A DNA stretch of 64,000 bases from Rhabditophanes sp. KR3021 (taxonomy: Eukaryota; Nematoda; Chromadorea; Rhabditida; Alloionematidae). A program made the position numbers and the translations under genes. The stretch's first letter is position 1, and every line of letters starts with the position of its first letter. Below are positions 1 to 10,017 of this stretch, in pieces. The notes beneath the pieces are model-generated. The model worked only from the letters and a program-made list of their open reading frames with translations. It was not told where the DNA came from and made no database searches. The stretch covers positions 5,704,001 to 5,768,000 of the forward strand of contig CAUJLY010000001.1 of NCBI GenBank assembly GCA_963281155.1, given 5' to 3'.

Positions 1-534
1 TTGTAGGACCTACACCATGCCAGCTCATATTTAAGTATCGATTATTGTATCCCAATTAGTGAAAAGGAAGTCATGCAAAATTAATGAATATTCGTTGTCA
101 TTATTATAAGCTAGAAAAAACAAAAGATGTGAAATATATTTTAATAAAAGTAAATATAACCCTAATAAAATTGGGTAACAACTTATTTTAACTCATTTCC
201 CATTAATTTAAGTAAATTTATTATGTGCCACGGTATATTTAATAAGAACGATATTTGTTTAAATTAATCAACAGATACATTATTTTGAAACGATGTAACA
301 TACAAAGAACACCGGACTGAAAGCGGTTGTACTCAAATCACAATCATTATTATTGGTCTATTAATCAAATATTTCTGGCACAGTCAAATATATTAAACAA
401 ATGCATTTCAGTTTTAAGAAGCTGGTTACGAAACAAATCTAATTCAAAATGTTCTGTTTGAACTTATTTACTCTATTCAGAATATCTACTGATGATAAAT
501 GTGTAAGTGTATTAAACACAAAATAATCTAACGA
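1..534. other. Intergenic, AT-rich, no gene seen
   Basis: No convincing open frame, RNA gene or repeat was found on either strand. The sequence is AT-rich with scattered stops in all frames. Confidence 0.5.
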
Positions 535-735
535 TTTAGTTTTCGGAAAATGTCAATCAAATTATAATATCATGCCACAAATTTCCTTCAAACTTTGAAA
601 TTGATGAAAAGCTTCGCGAAAACTGTACAAAGATAGACGACTCAACCCCATTCAAAAAGCACTAATTGCAAATTTCATCCTATCAATTGCGACATTGAAG
701 AAGAGTTTTTTGATGAGGAAGAACAAGCTTAAATG
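535..735 (+). pseudogene. Coding-like fragment with a frame break, unrecognised
   Basis: One frame reads about 40 codons of protein-like sequence (including SNFEIDEKLRENCTKIDD) and then meets TAA. A second frame continues as a Cys-containing, acidic tail ending CDIEEEFFDEEEQA and a stop at about 733. The two pieces look like one peptide split by a small indel. I recognise no family, and no clear start codon or splice sites were found. It may be the last exon of a decayed gene, or chance. Confidence 0.25.
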
Positions 736-1337
736 TCACGAATAATTAATTCATGTCTAAAACTTGTACTTATTGCATGTAGTAGGCCTGATTTGTACTA
801 TAACAACTTTGATCTTCTACATACATATCAAAATTTAACATAGAGTTCACAAATTATTTCTTTAAATTATAAACAATTCAATCATTAATGAAGACGATCT
901 TGTAAATGTAAGCCAATCGTTTTTAATTTATTTTTATGTTTATGGAAATTAAGCAAGCAAATGTAATCTCCTTTTAAATACAGCAGCCTTATACTGCAGT
1001 GGTAAATCACAATCGGAAACTTTAAAGGTATTAATATTATAGATGCATTTATCAAAGTTACCAGTAGAAGTAAATGTGTTGAATTGAATATCACATCGAA
1101 CTGTTTATGGTAACAAATGCCTATTCAACAATTCTATTACACTTTACAGATTTTGCAAATATTGCAAAGCTTTTAAGTATTGTTTCTTCGGAAGGCAGCA
1201 ATATTTCACTACTAAGCAAGTTGATTATGAGGACCAAAACTGGCAAATAGAACTTTGTGGTGTACAGAACTTTTGTTAATATAAAAGGTTTGAATGGTGT
1301 TGGTTTTGCAAATAAATATTGAACATGAAAAAATATA
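736..1337. other. Intergenic
   Basis: Only a short 69-codon minus-strand frame (885-1094) is open here, and its composition is not protein-like. I see no other structure. Confidence 0.5.
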
Positions 1338-1409
1338 TGCGTCCGAGGGGAATCGAACCCCTATCGCGTGCTTGGAAGGCGCGCATGCTGACCATTACAC
1401 CACGGACGC
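1338..1409 (-). tRNA. tRNA-Gly (anticodon UCC)
   Basis: The reverse strand folds as a 72-nt cloverleaf. It has a perfect 7-bp acceptor stem (GCGTCCG/CGGACGC), a canonical D-arm, anticodon loop CTTCCAA with UCC at 1374-1376, and a canonical T-arm GGGGTTCGATTCCCC. The discriminator is A. No intron and no encoded CCA are present. It is the first of three same-strand tRNA genes within 520 bp, each with its own flanks. Confidence 0.95.
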
Positions 1410-1551
1410 CGTTGATAACGGTAATTGACATTTGTATTTGCCCCAATTATCAGTCATCTTAAAAATAACTAAATTTGGAAAATCTAATGTTTTTTACCAA
1501 CAAATAAGTAATTAATGATTTGATTAGATAACAAAAAGAGAATAAAAAATA

Positions 1552-1623
1552 TTCCCATGCCGGGAATCGGACCCGGGCCGCGTGGGTGAAAGCCACGAAT
1601 CCTAACCACTAGACCACATGGGA
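1552..1623 (-). tRNA. tRNA-Glu (anticodon UUC)
   Basis: A 72-nt cloverleaf on the reverse strand. The 7-bp acceptor TCCCATG/CATGGGA pairs fully, the anticodon loop is CTTTCAC with UUC at 1588-1590, and the D-arm (TGGTCTAGTGG, an A-box) matches eukaryotic Glu tRNAs. The T-loop reads TCCGATT instead of TTCGATT, so position 55, normally the universal pseudouridine site, is C. This also weakens the B-box promoter. It may be a functional variant or an early pseudogene. Confidence 0.88.
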
Positions 1624-1785
1624 GATGCATAGTTAGTTCCAAGTGTTCATTATACTCAAAATTGTTGATCCCAACATAAACAAATACTTTGAAAACGAAC
1701 TTAATACATATTTTTTAACTTTTTTGCAAACATTCAAAAATATTTAAATAATTACCTTTTTGAAAATTAATTATTAGAAAAAGTT

Positions 1786-1859
1786 GGGCTCAACCGGCAG
1801 TCGAAACCGGGGCCTCTCGCACCCAAAGCGAGAATCATAACCAACTAGACCATTGAGCC
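1786..1859 (-). tRNA. tRNA-Pro (anticodon UGG), T-stem variant
   Basis: The reverse strand gives a 74-nt Pro-type tRNA with acceptor GGCTCAA/TTGAGCC, anticodon UGG at 1823-1825 in loop TTTGGGT, stem CTCGC/GCGAG and discriminator C. The T-arm is CCGGT-TTCGACT-GCCGG, so the nearly universal G53-C61 pair is replaced by T-G. The B-box consensus is therefore broken at two positions. The identity is clear, but function is doubtful because transcription and T-loop folding may be affected. Confidence 0.82.
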
Positions 1860-1927
1860 ATACTGAATTAACTTTAAATTAAATAATACTATAAATTAAA
1901 AAGCTTTTTATTAAATGATCGATGGCA

Positions 1928-2427
1928 TCAGTAAGATATCCTTAGTATGTAATTATAATAAGAAAATTTGGATTGGGTGAAGTTCAATGAAAGGAAGAAT
2001 TCTGCAGTTTCTTCATCTGTAAGCCTTTCAATAGTAATTTCATCATCATTTAAACTTGATAACCTTCTTGACAAATGTGCAGAAGCATTTTTGATAAGTT
2101 CTTATTTTTATTAAATATTTTGAGAATGTTTATCCATTGCTTTGCTCTAGGAAAACGTGATTTCTGTGCCAACCCTTCATATGATTTAGAAGGAAGAACA
2201 AAATGTTTGGCTTTATGACCAGTTCTTGACATCAATCTTGCTAGTCTAGATTTCGGATCTATATTTTGTGTTTTTAAAGCATTATTTTGACTTAAAAGAT
2301 GTTCATTTCCACATTCCAGCGGCGACATCAGTCTATTCACCTCTTTATTAACCCTAGCTTGAAACGAGGCATCCAATGGAATCTTTCTTCTTTGCAATCC
2401 ATTTCTATTTTTCTTTGTATTTGCCAT
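1928..2427 (-). CDS. Small unrecognised basic protein, possible frame break
   Basis: The frame begins with ATG at 2427 (MANTKKNRNGLQRRKIPLD) and reads 125 codons of Lys/Arg-rich sequence to a stop at 2050. The last part in this frame (after about 2125) looks poor. A different frame from about 2098 to a TGA at 1928 reads well, with an acidic tail (LSRRLSSLNDDEITIERL, then DEETAEFFL). The real product probably crosses from one frame to the other. This could happen by a weak 56-nt GT-AG intron (about 2101-2156) or by an indel in the A-run near 2105-2115. No family is recognised. There are no membrane segments or signal peptide; the charge pattern suggests a nuclear or RNA-binding protein, which is only inference. 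Confidence 0.45.
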
Positions 2428-2534
2428 TCTAAAATTAAAAAAAGTTGAATATTATACTTTTTGCATTGGTTGACACATTCAGCTAATTCAAGTGTAGTTT
2501 CAATATTGGTGAAGATGTGCTTATATTTATTCAA

Positions 2535-3481
2535 AAGCTCTTTAAAACGGCTGTATTTTTAATGGACTCAACTTTGAAATATTTTTTATAATCAAGTGTA
2601 ATGCTTTTTGAAAAAAACATTCTTCCAGAAGATAGCTATAAAACTTAAAGTACTGATTTTAATTCTTCAGTATCAGTTTAGATATACTTTTTTGACTTTA
2701 TTTAACTTATTCATACACTCGATGGAAGAAAAATTATTTATAAGCGCAAAACTATTGTACATTTTGACCAACTTCCTTGCTCAAAAAAGTTCAATTTTCT
2801 ATTTTATAAATTTTAGGACTATATGATTTTAGTCATAAAAATAGAAGAGGAATTCGAATTCGTTATTTAAAAATCAAAAGAATCATTAATTTTTGAAAAA
2901 TGAGCACTTTTGACTTTTTATACCCTGCTAGCTCGACCTATGCCGATTATCAAATTTTGCCGTTAGCCTCATTTTTTAGAAAATTTAATTCTCTACAAAA
3001 TGGGTATAGCAATGTTATATTATGTCAGGTATTTTTATAGGTATATGCTCCAATCGACTATTTACATAAAATTTTATAGGTCTGTGCAAATGAATAATCT
3101 CATTTAATGTGATCGTTTAAGGAACAAACTTAAGACAAGTAAATGTAAAAAACTATGTGCTATTCATTATGTGATCAAACAATAAAAGTTCGATGAAATA
3201 ATTGCACTAATAACTACGTAACATTTAAAATACAAACCACGTACAACTTAAACAAATCATTGTGACATTATCACTACAACAAGTTGTTTGCTCATTATTT
3301 GCGCGTATTCACTATTTTTAAAGTACTGAATATATGTGTTGTATGTGCTTCCATCTTTAAAATCAACCTGGTTTTTGAAAGTTAAATCAAATTTGCTACA
3401 TCTTCCTAACAACCAGAAAGTATAAATACAATTTTATTTTATTCAGTATTTATTAGCGTTTCTTACCAATATTCATTTAAA
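2535..3481. other. Intergenic upstream of the flavin oxidoreductase gene
   Basis: AT-rich. The 72-codon frame at 2608-2826 is rich in Phe, Ile and Leu and looks like chance. The last 100 bases probably contain the promoter and 5' UTR of the gene at 3482, but no clear TATA or splice-leader acceptor can be assigned. Confidence 0.4.
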
Positions 3482-4797
3482 ATGGTTAAAAGATTACCTA
3501 CAACTAAGTTCATTTCTACAGAAGTTCTTGGCCACTCTTTGGCATTTAGATGTGGTCATGTTGCTAAAAACAGACTCATGAAAGTAAGTTACTTCGAATT
3601 TGCTTTCGTCTAATTTTAACTTTGCAGGCGGCAATGTCAGAAAAAATGGCTCCATTTGACGAATCAGATTATACTACACACGGTGCCCCTTCAGAAAAAT
3701 TAATAAATCTTTTTGATAAATATGGGCATGGCAATTATGGAATTCTTGTCACCGGAAATATGATTGTTGATGAAAATCACATAGAAGCTCCTGGCAACAT
3801 CATTTTGGAAAAGAAATATGATAATGTCCAAAGAAGAGAAGCATTCAAAAAATTAGCTGATGCTGCGACATCCGACGGCGCTCTATTAATTGGGCAATTA
3901 AATCATTGTGGTAAAAAGACTGCCTTTGAGTTTAATAAGAATCCATTTTCTTCAACATCCAAAGTTCACGTAGATAATTATAATCCAGCTGCTAAATTTG
4001 GAGAACCACATGAGTTGAGCAAAGAGCAAATCAAGGAATTGGTTGTTGACAAATATGCCTACGGAGCTAAATTTCTGTATGATTGTGGTTTTGATGGAGT
4101 TGAACTTCAATGTGCTTTTCAATTTTTGCTAGCTTCTTTTGTGAGTGAAGGTGTCAACACAAGAAGCGATGAGTATGGGGGTGATGTTATAAACAGAACG
4201 AGAATAATCAAACAAATTCATGATAATATTAGAAAAAAGATCCCAGGAAAATTTGTTATTGGAATCAAAATTTCTCATATGGACTTTTTGAATGTGAGCA
4301 ATTCGACTGAACAAGCAGTAGCTTTTGTTGAAGAATTGCAAAATATTGGCTTTGACTACATTTCTTTGGCAGGTGGTTTTTATGAAAAATGGTCAGTTGA
4401 TGAAAAGCTAGATGTTGACCAACACGATTTTTATTTTAAATTTGCCAGTGACATAAGAGCAGCTTTAACTCAAACTAGATTGATTGTTGGTGGAGGAATC
4501 CGTACTGCCGAAAAAATGGTTTCTCTGGTTAAAGACTATCACGTTGATGGGATTTCGATTGCACGACCAAGTACACACGAACCAAATTGGCCAAAGAAGT
4601 TGTTAGCCTCTGAAATACAGACATTTCCTATTAACTCAGTTGACGAGCAAAACTTTTATCAGTCCATGCTTCTGGCTTGGGCTCAAATGGAAGCAATGGG
4701 AAAGACTAGTTTTAAAGAAGCCTGTGAAAATGTTCTTCATGGAATTCCCGACATCAGTGATAAAAGTATTGCTGAAGCTATTTTGGCTAAACAATGA
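3482..4797 (+). CDS. Old-yellow-enzyme-like NADH:flavin oxidoreductase (active-site variant)
   Basis: Two exons, 3482-3583 and 3628-4797, separated by a 44-nt intron (GTAAGT...TTGCAG), encode 423 residues. The ATG at 3482 places a typical N-terminus (AKNRLMKAAMSEKMA) ahead of the barrel. Family motifs are LIGQLNHCGKK (about 121-131), NTRSDEYGG (about 211-219) and the C-terminal FMN-phosphate site GGGIRTAEKM (about 322). OYE-family TIM-barrel enzymes bind FMN and reduce alkenes or quinones using NAD(P)H, and nematodes have several. The segment that is normally HGAHGYL, with two substrate-binding His, reads QCAFQFL here (residues 195-201). FMN binding looks intact, but the usual proton or anion site is missing, so activity on classical substrates is uncertain. 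No signal peptide is seen; probably cytosolic. Confidence 0.9.
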
Positions 4798-4905
4798 ATA
4801 AATACAAATAAATATGAATAAGTACAAATAAATATGAATAAATATAAATAAGTACAAATAAATATGAATAAATATAAATAAGTACAAATAAATATAACTA
4901 AATAA
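4797..4905. repeat. Low-complexity tandem repeat (about 20-bp AAATAAATATGAATAAGTAC units)
   Basis: Directly after the oxidoreductase stop codon, about five imperfect copies of a 20-bp unit of the type aataaatatgaataagtac alternate with shorter versions. The array contains several AATAAA hexamers that could serve as polyadenylation signals for the upstream gene. Confidence 0.8.
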
Positions 4906-4907
4906 AA

Positions 4908-5564
4908 AAATGCATTTGAATCAGCCCTGTAAACTGGATTGACCTGATTATTTATATTTTAAAATGGCCTGGCCTGGCTTTTATATCCCATGCCCAAGAA
5001 GCCACATATGAAGCCATAATAGGTTTTTCTGAAACGAAACTATACCCTTGTGTCCAGAAGCGATAAATTAATTGAGCCTCGTCAATTTCTGGGTATCCAG
5101 CAAATCAAAATACCCGCTGATGTCCAAATAAGCTATGGAGACGCTTTGCATCCCATCGGCTTCGGTGGAAAGATATTTTTGAAGTTGAAAAGATTAATAA
5201 CGAATAAGAAACAATCTCTAAGCCAAGATACCGTTTCAAAATTGATGATGGATACACAAAATTGAATTAACAGTTTTCTAAAAATGCAAATGTTATGGTT
5301 CTTTATTGTTTGTTTTGAATCAAAAAATTATAACTTTGTTAAGGATTTATTAATTTTGTAGTATGTTGCTCTCTGGCGTACACCTGATTATTTAAAAAAA
5401 GCCACAACTGGACTGGCTTTTATTTTTTGTGGCCTGGCTTTTATTTTTTGTGAGCTGACTTTTATTTTTTGTGAGCTGGCTTTATTTTTTGTGAGCTGGC
5501 TTTATTTTTTGTGAACTGGCTTTTAATTTTTAGGCCAGTTTACAGGTTGACTTGAATTGCATTT
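4908..5564. mobile_element. Candidate short inverted-repeat element (MITE-like)
   Basis: The left end (4908-4937, AAATGCATTTG...CCTGTAAACTGG) is repeated in inverted orientation at 5535-5564, with 23 of 30 positions matching and the inner 12 identical. Inside are repeated motifs CCTGATTATTTA and GGCCTGGCTTTTAT and a minisatellite (5420-5525). No transposase is visible. A 71-codon frame (5050-5265) within it is not recognisable. Target-site duplications cannot be assigned because both flanks are low-complexity. It could be a nonautonomous DNA transposon. Confidence 0.45.
5420..5525. repeat. Minisatellite, about 21-bp units (GTGAGCTGGCTTTATTTTTT)
   Basis: About five tandem copies of a 20-22 bp unit with small changes (GAGCTGGC, GAACTGGC, GGCCTGGC). 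It lies inside the candidate inverted-repeat element. Confidence 0.85.
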
Positions 5565-5655
5565 AACAATGGCTTTTTAGTTGCACTAGTAAATTTGATA
5601 TTACAGTTAATTTATTGAAAATATTAAATAAAAGATTATCGCGTACGATTACTTC

Positions 5656-7470
5656 TCAAAGAAATGGTTTGCCGTCTTTACCCATTTTAGACAATGAATT
5701 CAAATTGAAATTGTGTGGTTGTTGGAACAAAAAGTTATTAAACGGAGGAGCTTGGTAAGCCCATTGAGGCATACCAAATTGAGGTCCTTGGGGCACCATG
5801 AAGGGGGGCAAATAAGGTTTTTGGACCAAGTTCGATTGCATTGCATGAAAATTTTGCAAAACAGCCAGTTGTTGATAATTGTACAAATTAGGAGCTGGAT
5901 TAATAAGAGCGGGCATATTAGCATTTTCCTTAATGTTCTTGATCAGATTCATTAATTGCTCCTGTTGCAAACTCATTAATTGCCCCTGTTGCAAGTTCAC
6001 TGTCTGTTCTCCAGTTAAATTCAACGTATTATTATCGCTTCCATTGACTGCAGATAAATCAACTGCTGCATCGTCATTTTCCTCATCTAGGCGCAATTTC
6101 TTTTCACAACAACTAACTACTGAGGCACTTTTTCTCCTTTTTGCCTTTGGTTCATCAGTATTTGTAAGAGTTTGATCTCCTGAAGACATTTTTCTTCTTT
6201 TAGTATTGAGTTTGCTAAAATGTTCCTTAGTAACCGGATGTCTTCCTTCATGGTCGGTGTTCAAGCTGGTAATTCTTAAGACGTTTTCACCTTGCTGGTA
6301 ATTCACTCTCAAACTTGCACGGCATCCGCAGCTGAGGTATGATTGGTTGGGGCGCTTCCCTTCTCCTGCAATGACTTATTATAAATATGTAAGTTAGGAA
6401 TTGAAATGCATTTTCCAGAGGCAATTTATACGTCCCATTATTGTAAAAATACTCACTAATTCAGCATTTAGAAAAGCTGATAGTAATTCTTAGTAACTAA
6501 TTAATGACTACCGCCATCGATCTTGAAATTTAGAAATCTAATTATAAAAGATCCAGCAAGATAAGTGAGATGGTTAACTTTGAAAATGTATCTTAATCAG
6601 AAACTATTCAAAAACAGTAACGATATTTTGTTTGTTGATATTGCTTTTATACTTACCTCTTTTCCTTGGCTTGCCGTAGTGGACACAGTGAAAAACGATG
6701 TAACGAAACTTAAAAGTCTCTTCCCTTGTTTTTCCATCAGCTTCCCGGAAGATGTCAGAAGATGCAGTCCGAAAGGGGTGAAAATTTTCCTCTTTCCAGG
6801 CATCTAATACACGAATAAAATCGGCATAATTTCGAAATTTGGCACCAAGCTCGATGACATCAAATGGAGAAGAATCGTCAGAAGCAGTTGAACCAGGCCT
6901 ACTACTTCCACTGGTGCAAGTACTTTGCCGTACTTTCTCTTTAAGCTCCATAGGAGTAATTTCTTTCTTATTTGTAATTTCTTCCTTCGATTTATCCAAG
7001 CTCGAATTAAAAGTTTCATACTCTTTCTGACTCGGAATCGAACCACTTATTTGTTTCAGTTGTCCGATCCCAATATCTAAATTTTCAAGGGACCCAACCC
7101 CATAGTTGCGTTGATATGTTAGAAGCAATTCCGGTAACTTTGAATTTGAAATACTACTATCAACAGCGAGATTAACGATTGGAATTGGTTTAAGTAAATT
7201 CGATGAATCAAGGCCACTAAATGCCTGTTTTGCATTTTTATCAGTAATTTTCGAAATTTCACTCTTAATTTGTACCGGTGATGGGCTGATTGATGAGGAA
7301 ACCACCGAAGATGCTTCACTATCACTTTCTGTTGAGTATGTTGAGGAAGACCTTGTATGTTCATGTTCTTCTGATTCTTCTTTCACCTTTTCTTGCATGA
7401 CATTGGCAGCTAATGCCATAAAAGTGCTCCACATAGGCTTATTTGTTTCTCCAGTTTCGAGATGCTGCAT
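5656..7470 (-). CDS. ZSWIM3/FAR1-like DNA-binding domain protein
   Basis: Two exons, 6657-7470 and 5656-6365, joined across a 291-nt intron (GTAAGT...TTGCAG), encode 507 residues. Residues 1-195 are Ser/Glu-rich and look disordered. From about 200 to 320 lies a domain like the N-terminal domain of ZSWIM3 and FAR1-type transposase-derived proteins. It contains FIRVLDAWKEENFHPF, then YIVFHCVHYGKPRKRGEGK, RPNQSYLSCGCRASLRV and a TDHEGRH end, giving a plausible C...C..H.H zinc site. The intron splits the domain after GKPRKR. A basic stretch (KRRKM, KAKRRK) follows as a likely nuclear signal, then a Gln-rich tail. No transposase core or SWIM finger is present. Probably a nuclear regulator, possibly domesticated; its function is unknown. 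An AG just upstream of the ATG (TTTTGTAG) may be a trans-splice or 5' UTR acceptor. Confidence 0.75.
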
Positions 7471-9194
7471 TGTTACTATCCTACAAAATATCGGTAAATT
7501 ATAATTAAATTATAATTAAATTAACAATAAATAATTAAATCAGATAGCAAAGAACACGAATTACAATAAATACAAATGGGAAACTTTAATAGAGACTTGT
7601 TGCGTAGTCGATAGATTACACCTCCTACGAATAGGCTTGATGACAACGGCATGTTGACAAAACCCAGCCATTGCGTAAACATGGACAACAATCCACATGA
7701 TGAACGTTCGGTTTAAAAAGCGGAGGGCGCTCATAAAGTTAGGACAGATCGTTCTGACAACATTGCCAAATCCTTATACTGCTCAGAATATGTCTGTCCA
7801 CAATCAAGATCAACTTTATTATATAACCAAAATTGGATGAGATGTGTCCTTATGCTCAAGTTTGGGTGCGCGGGAGTTGTAAGGACAATTAAATTGTAAG
7901 TGAAGCAGAGAGCTAGAACATTAAATCGTTTTCATTTTGTGATTAAAAGTCCATGTAGCCTGGTGTAGATGGCGTATAACAAATATCTGGTCCAAATCAA
8001 TTTTATTTGGCACGCTTTTGAATTCACCTTACAATCTACACGCACAAATTACGACATGATAACCTAATCTTATCTATTATTGTTCTCGGACTTAATCTCA
8101 GAAATCAAACATAGGCAAGTTGAGGATCAGCATAATTAAAATGTAATTGATAAAAAAGTATAATACTCATGCAATGCACAATAAGTTGTAGATAGATGCT
8201 CGTATAGATCATTTATAGAACAATGCCACGAACGTAAGTAGCTATCAAGGAATTATTTGTAGTGTCTTATTGTAGTGATGTCTCTGCTTGCCAATTTTTA
8301 CTGGCAAATACGATCGCACTCCATATTAATTGCACAAAATAATGGCACTGATATTGTCACCTCTTACAATATAAACATTTTGGTGATGCTGTAATACATT
8401 TGTTATACAAAGAATAATTAATGGAGGCAGTTGTTTCAAGATGTACATAATAGCATGGGAACAAATATATCAAATATGTTGATAAATATGATTGGGCAGG
8501 CTAAATAAATGAAGTTGATTTGTTGAATAAGAACAATGGCACACATTTTCCCTTACTTGATTCATATGTTAATACCCTTTGTGTATTCTTAATAAATCGT
8601 TCTAATTGATAACCACACAACATAATTAGTAATCTATTTGTAAACTTTATAATTTGAATGATAATATATTTAAAAAATTTATTCTTAAGAACTAGCAAGA
8701 ACTGCTAAAATAAATATCTTAAGTAAACATAATTTTAAATAAAATTTTCAATATTTGGAGGAATTGATTTTATGAGTTCAATATCGTTTTAAAGTATTTG
8801 TATGTGTATGGAGTCCTTTGGAATTGCAATTTCTATAAAACTTCAGTATTTGTTGAATTCGTTTATGAAAGTTATGCATATTTTGTAGTTAAAACCTTAT
8901 TAATTTGTTTTTCTTTTTTAAATATATGGAACATTTGCAGTGTTTTAATCCTGACGGTAAAAGGATCATTGTTCTATAATCAAAATGTTATGGCATTATA
9001 TCGTTAAGTACCATCTTCCAAGTATTTACTTTCATATAGTGGTATACATATTATGGTTAAATTATTTTTGATGTTTCTAATAGTACTGCTACAACATTTT
9101 TTAGTATTTTATATGGTTTTCGAGCTTCCTATATAACATATCCACTCTTTTGAAATTATATGGACTTAAAATGTATTTTACGTGGTTATTAATT
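7471..9194. other. Intergenic between the ZSWIM3-like gene and U2
   Basis: The part near 7600-7900 is less AT-rich than its surroundings and may hold promoter or 5' UTR sequence of the minus-strand gene. The small frames at 8501-8698 (minus) and 8798-9007 (plus) have no protein-like composition. Confidence 0.4.
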
Positions 9195-9375
9195 TAGGCC
9201 GAGTCTAGCAGAGGTGCAAGACTAGACCGACCAACGAATGATTTGAGCAAGCCCAGAAACATTCAAGTCCCAAAAATAGTTCAATCACATAATCCTCGTA
9301 GAGGATTTTACTGCGATGAAACAGTAAAGAACAGATACTACACTTTGATCTGAGCTAAAAAGCTCGAGAAGCGAT
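9195..9375 (-). ncRNA. U2 spliceosomal snRNA
   Basis: The reverse strand starts ATCGCTTCTCGAGC and contains the invariant branch-site pairing block AGATCAAAGTGTAGTATCTG. Downstream are stem IIa (TACTG...CAGTA), stem IIb (AATCCTC-TA-CGAGGATT), the Sm site CTATTTTTGG and stem-loop IV (GTCTAG...CTAGAC, with the conserved TTGCACCTC loop). Length is about 181 nt, typical for U2. Stem-loop I carries paired changes (GAGC/GCTC) that keep the helix. The ends are estimated by comparison with other U2 RNAs. The gene points away from topoisomerase II, with about 640 bp between them. Confidence 0.95.
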
Positions 9376-10017
9376 AACCATACATCGCTTGTTCCTAATA
9401 TAAACATATTCATGCATTTATATCGGTTGGGTTAGATTTAGTTAATTTAAAGTACATCTGGCATGGATATATACATACTTAATTGCAGTCATGGCGTATT
9501 TTTAAAATAGAATATATTGTCAAATGAACTAACTTCCACATGATTTAAATAATATTAAAAGTTGATCTTCCATAAAGCAACTTCTGTAATTATAAATTAC
9601 TAATTAATTAATTTTTTTGGTTTGTGTATAATTAAATAACCTTCAATCACAATTTAATTTTGCTTGTCATTCATAATTTGTTTTACATTTGTGTTCATAC
9701 TCACTATATTTTACCTAAATATACAACTTGCATACTCTCTTAACAACCTGTAAGTATTTTATTTATTTGACCAGTATCTGTCATTTTTAGAGACCATGAG
9801 AGTTTTCGCATATCAACGCCGACTATTTAATAAAAAAGCGCGGGAAATGTAGTGGCATAAAATAGCAAAACCATACATTTAAAGTTGCTGATGACCCTCA
9901 CATTTATTCGTTTATCGTAGCAAATGTACTTGGTAATTTTTTGACTCTCTATTTGTATTCAGTTGTTTTTGTATACTCATTATAATACTTTATAGTTCCT
10001 TAAACTCACAATTGAGA
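9376..10017. other. Shared upstream region of U2 and topoisomerase II
   Basis: The two genes diverge from this 640-bp region, so it should hold the U2 snRNA promoter (proximal element about 50-60 bp upstream of 9375; candidate AT-rich block at about 9405-9430) and the topoisomerase II promoter. The elements cannot be assigned with certainty by eye. Confidence 0.4.

Noticed and set aside
4636..4887. Minus-strand repeat-rich frame (YLYLFIFIHI type)
   Set aside because: Translation of the tandem AT-rich repeat and of antisense oxidoreductase sequence.
5050..5265. 71-codon plus-strand frame inside the inverted-repeat element; a GD.L...G.G pattern recalled a copia-type protease
   Set aside because: Only a few residues fit, there is no ATG start, no Asp-Ser/Thr-Gly catalytic motif and no neighbouring retroelement genes.
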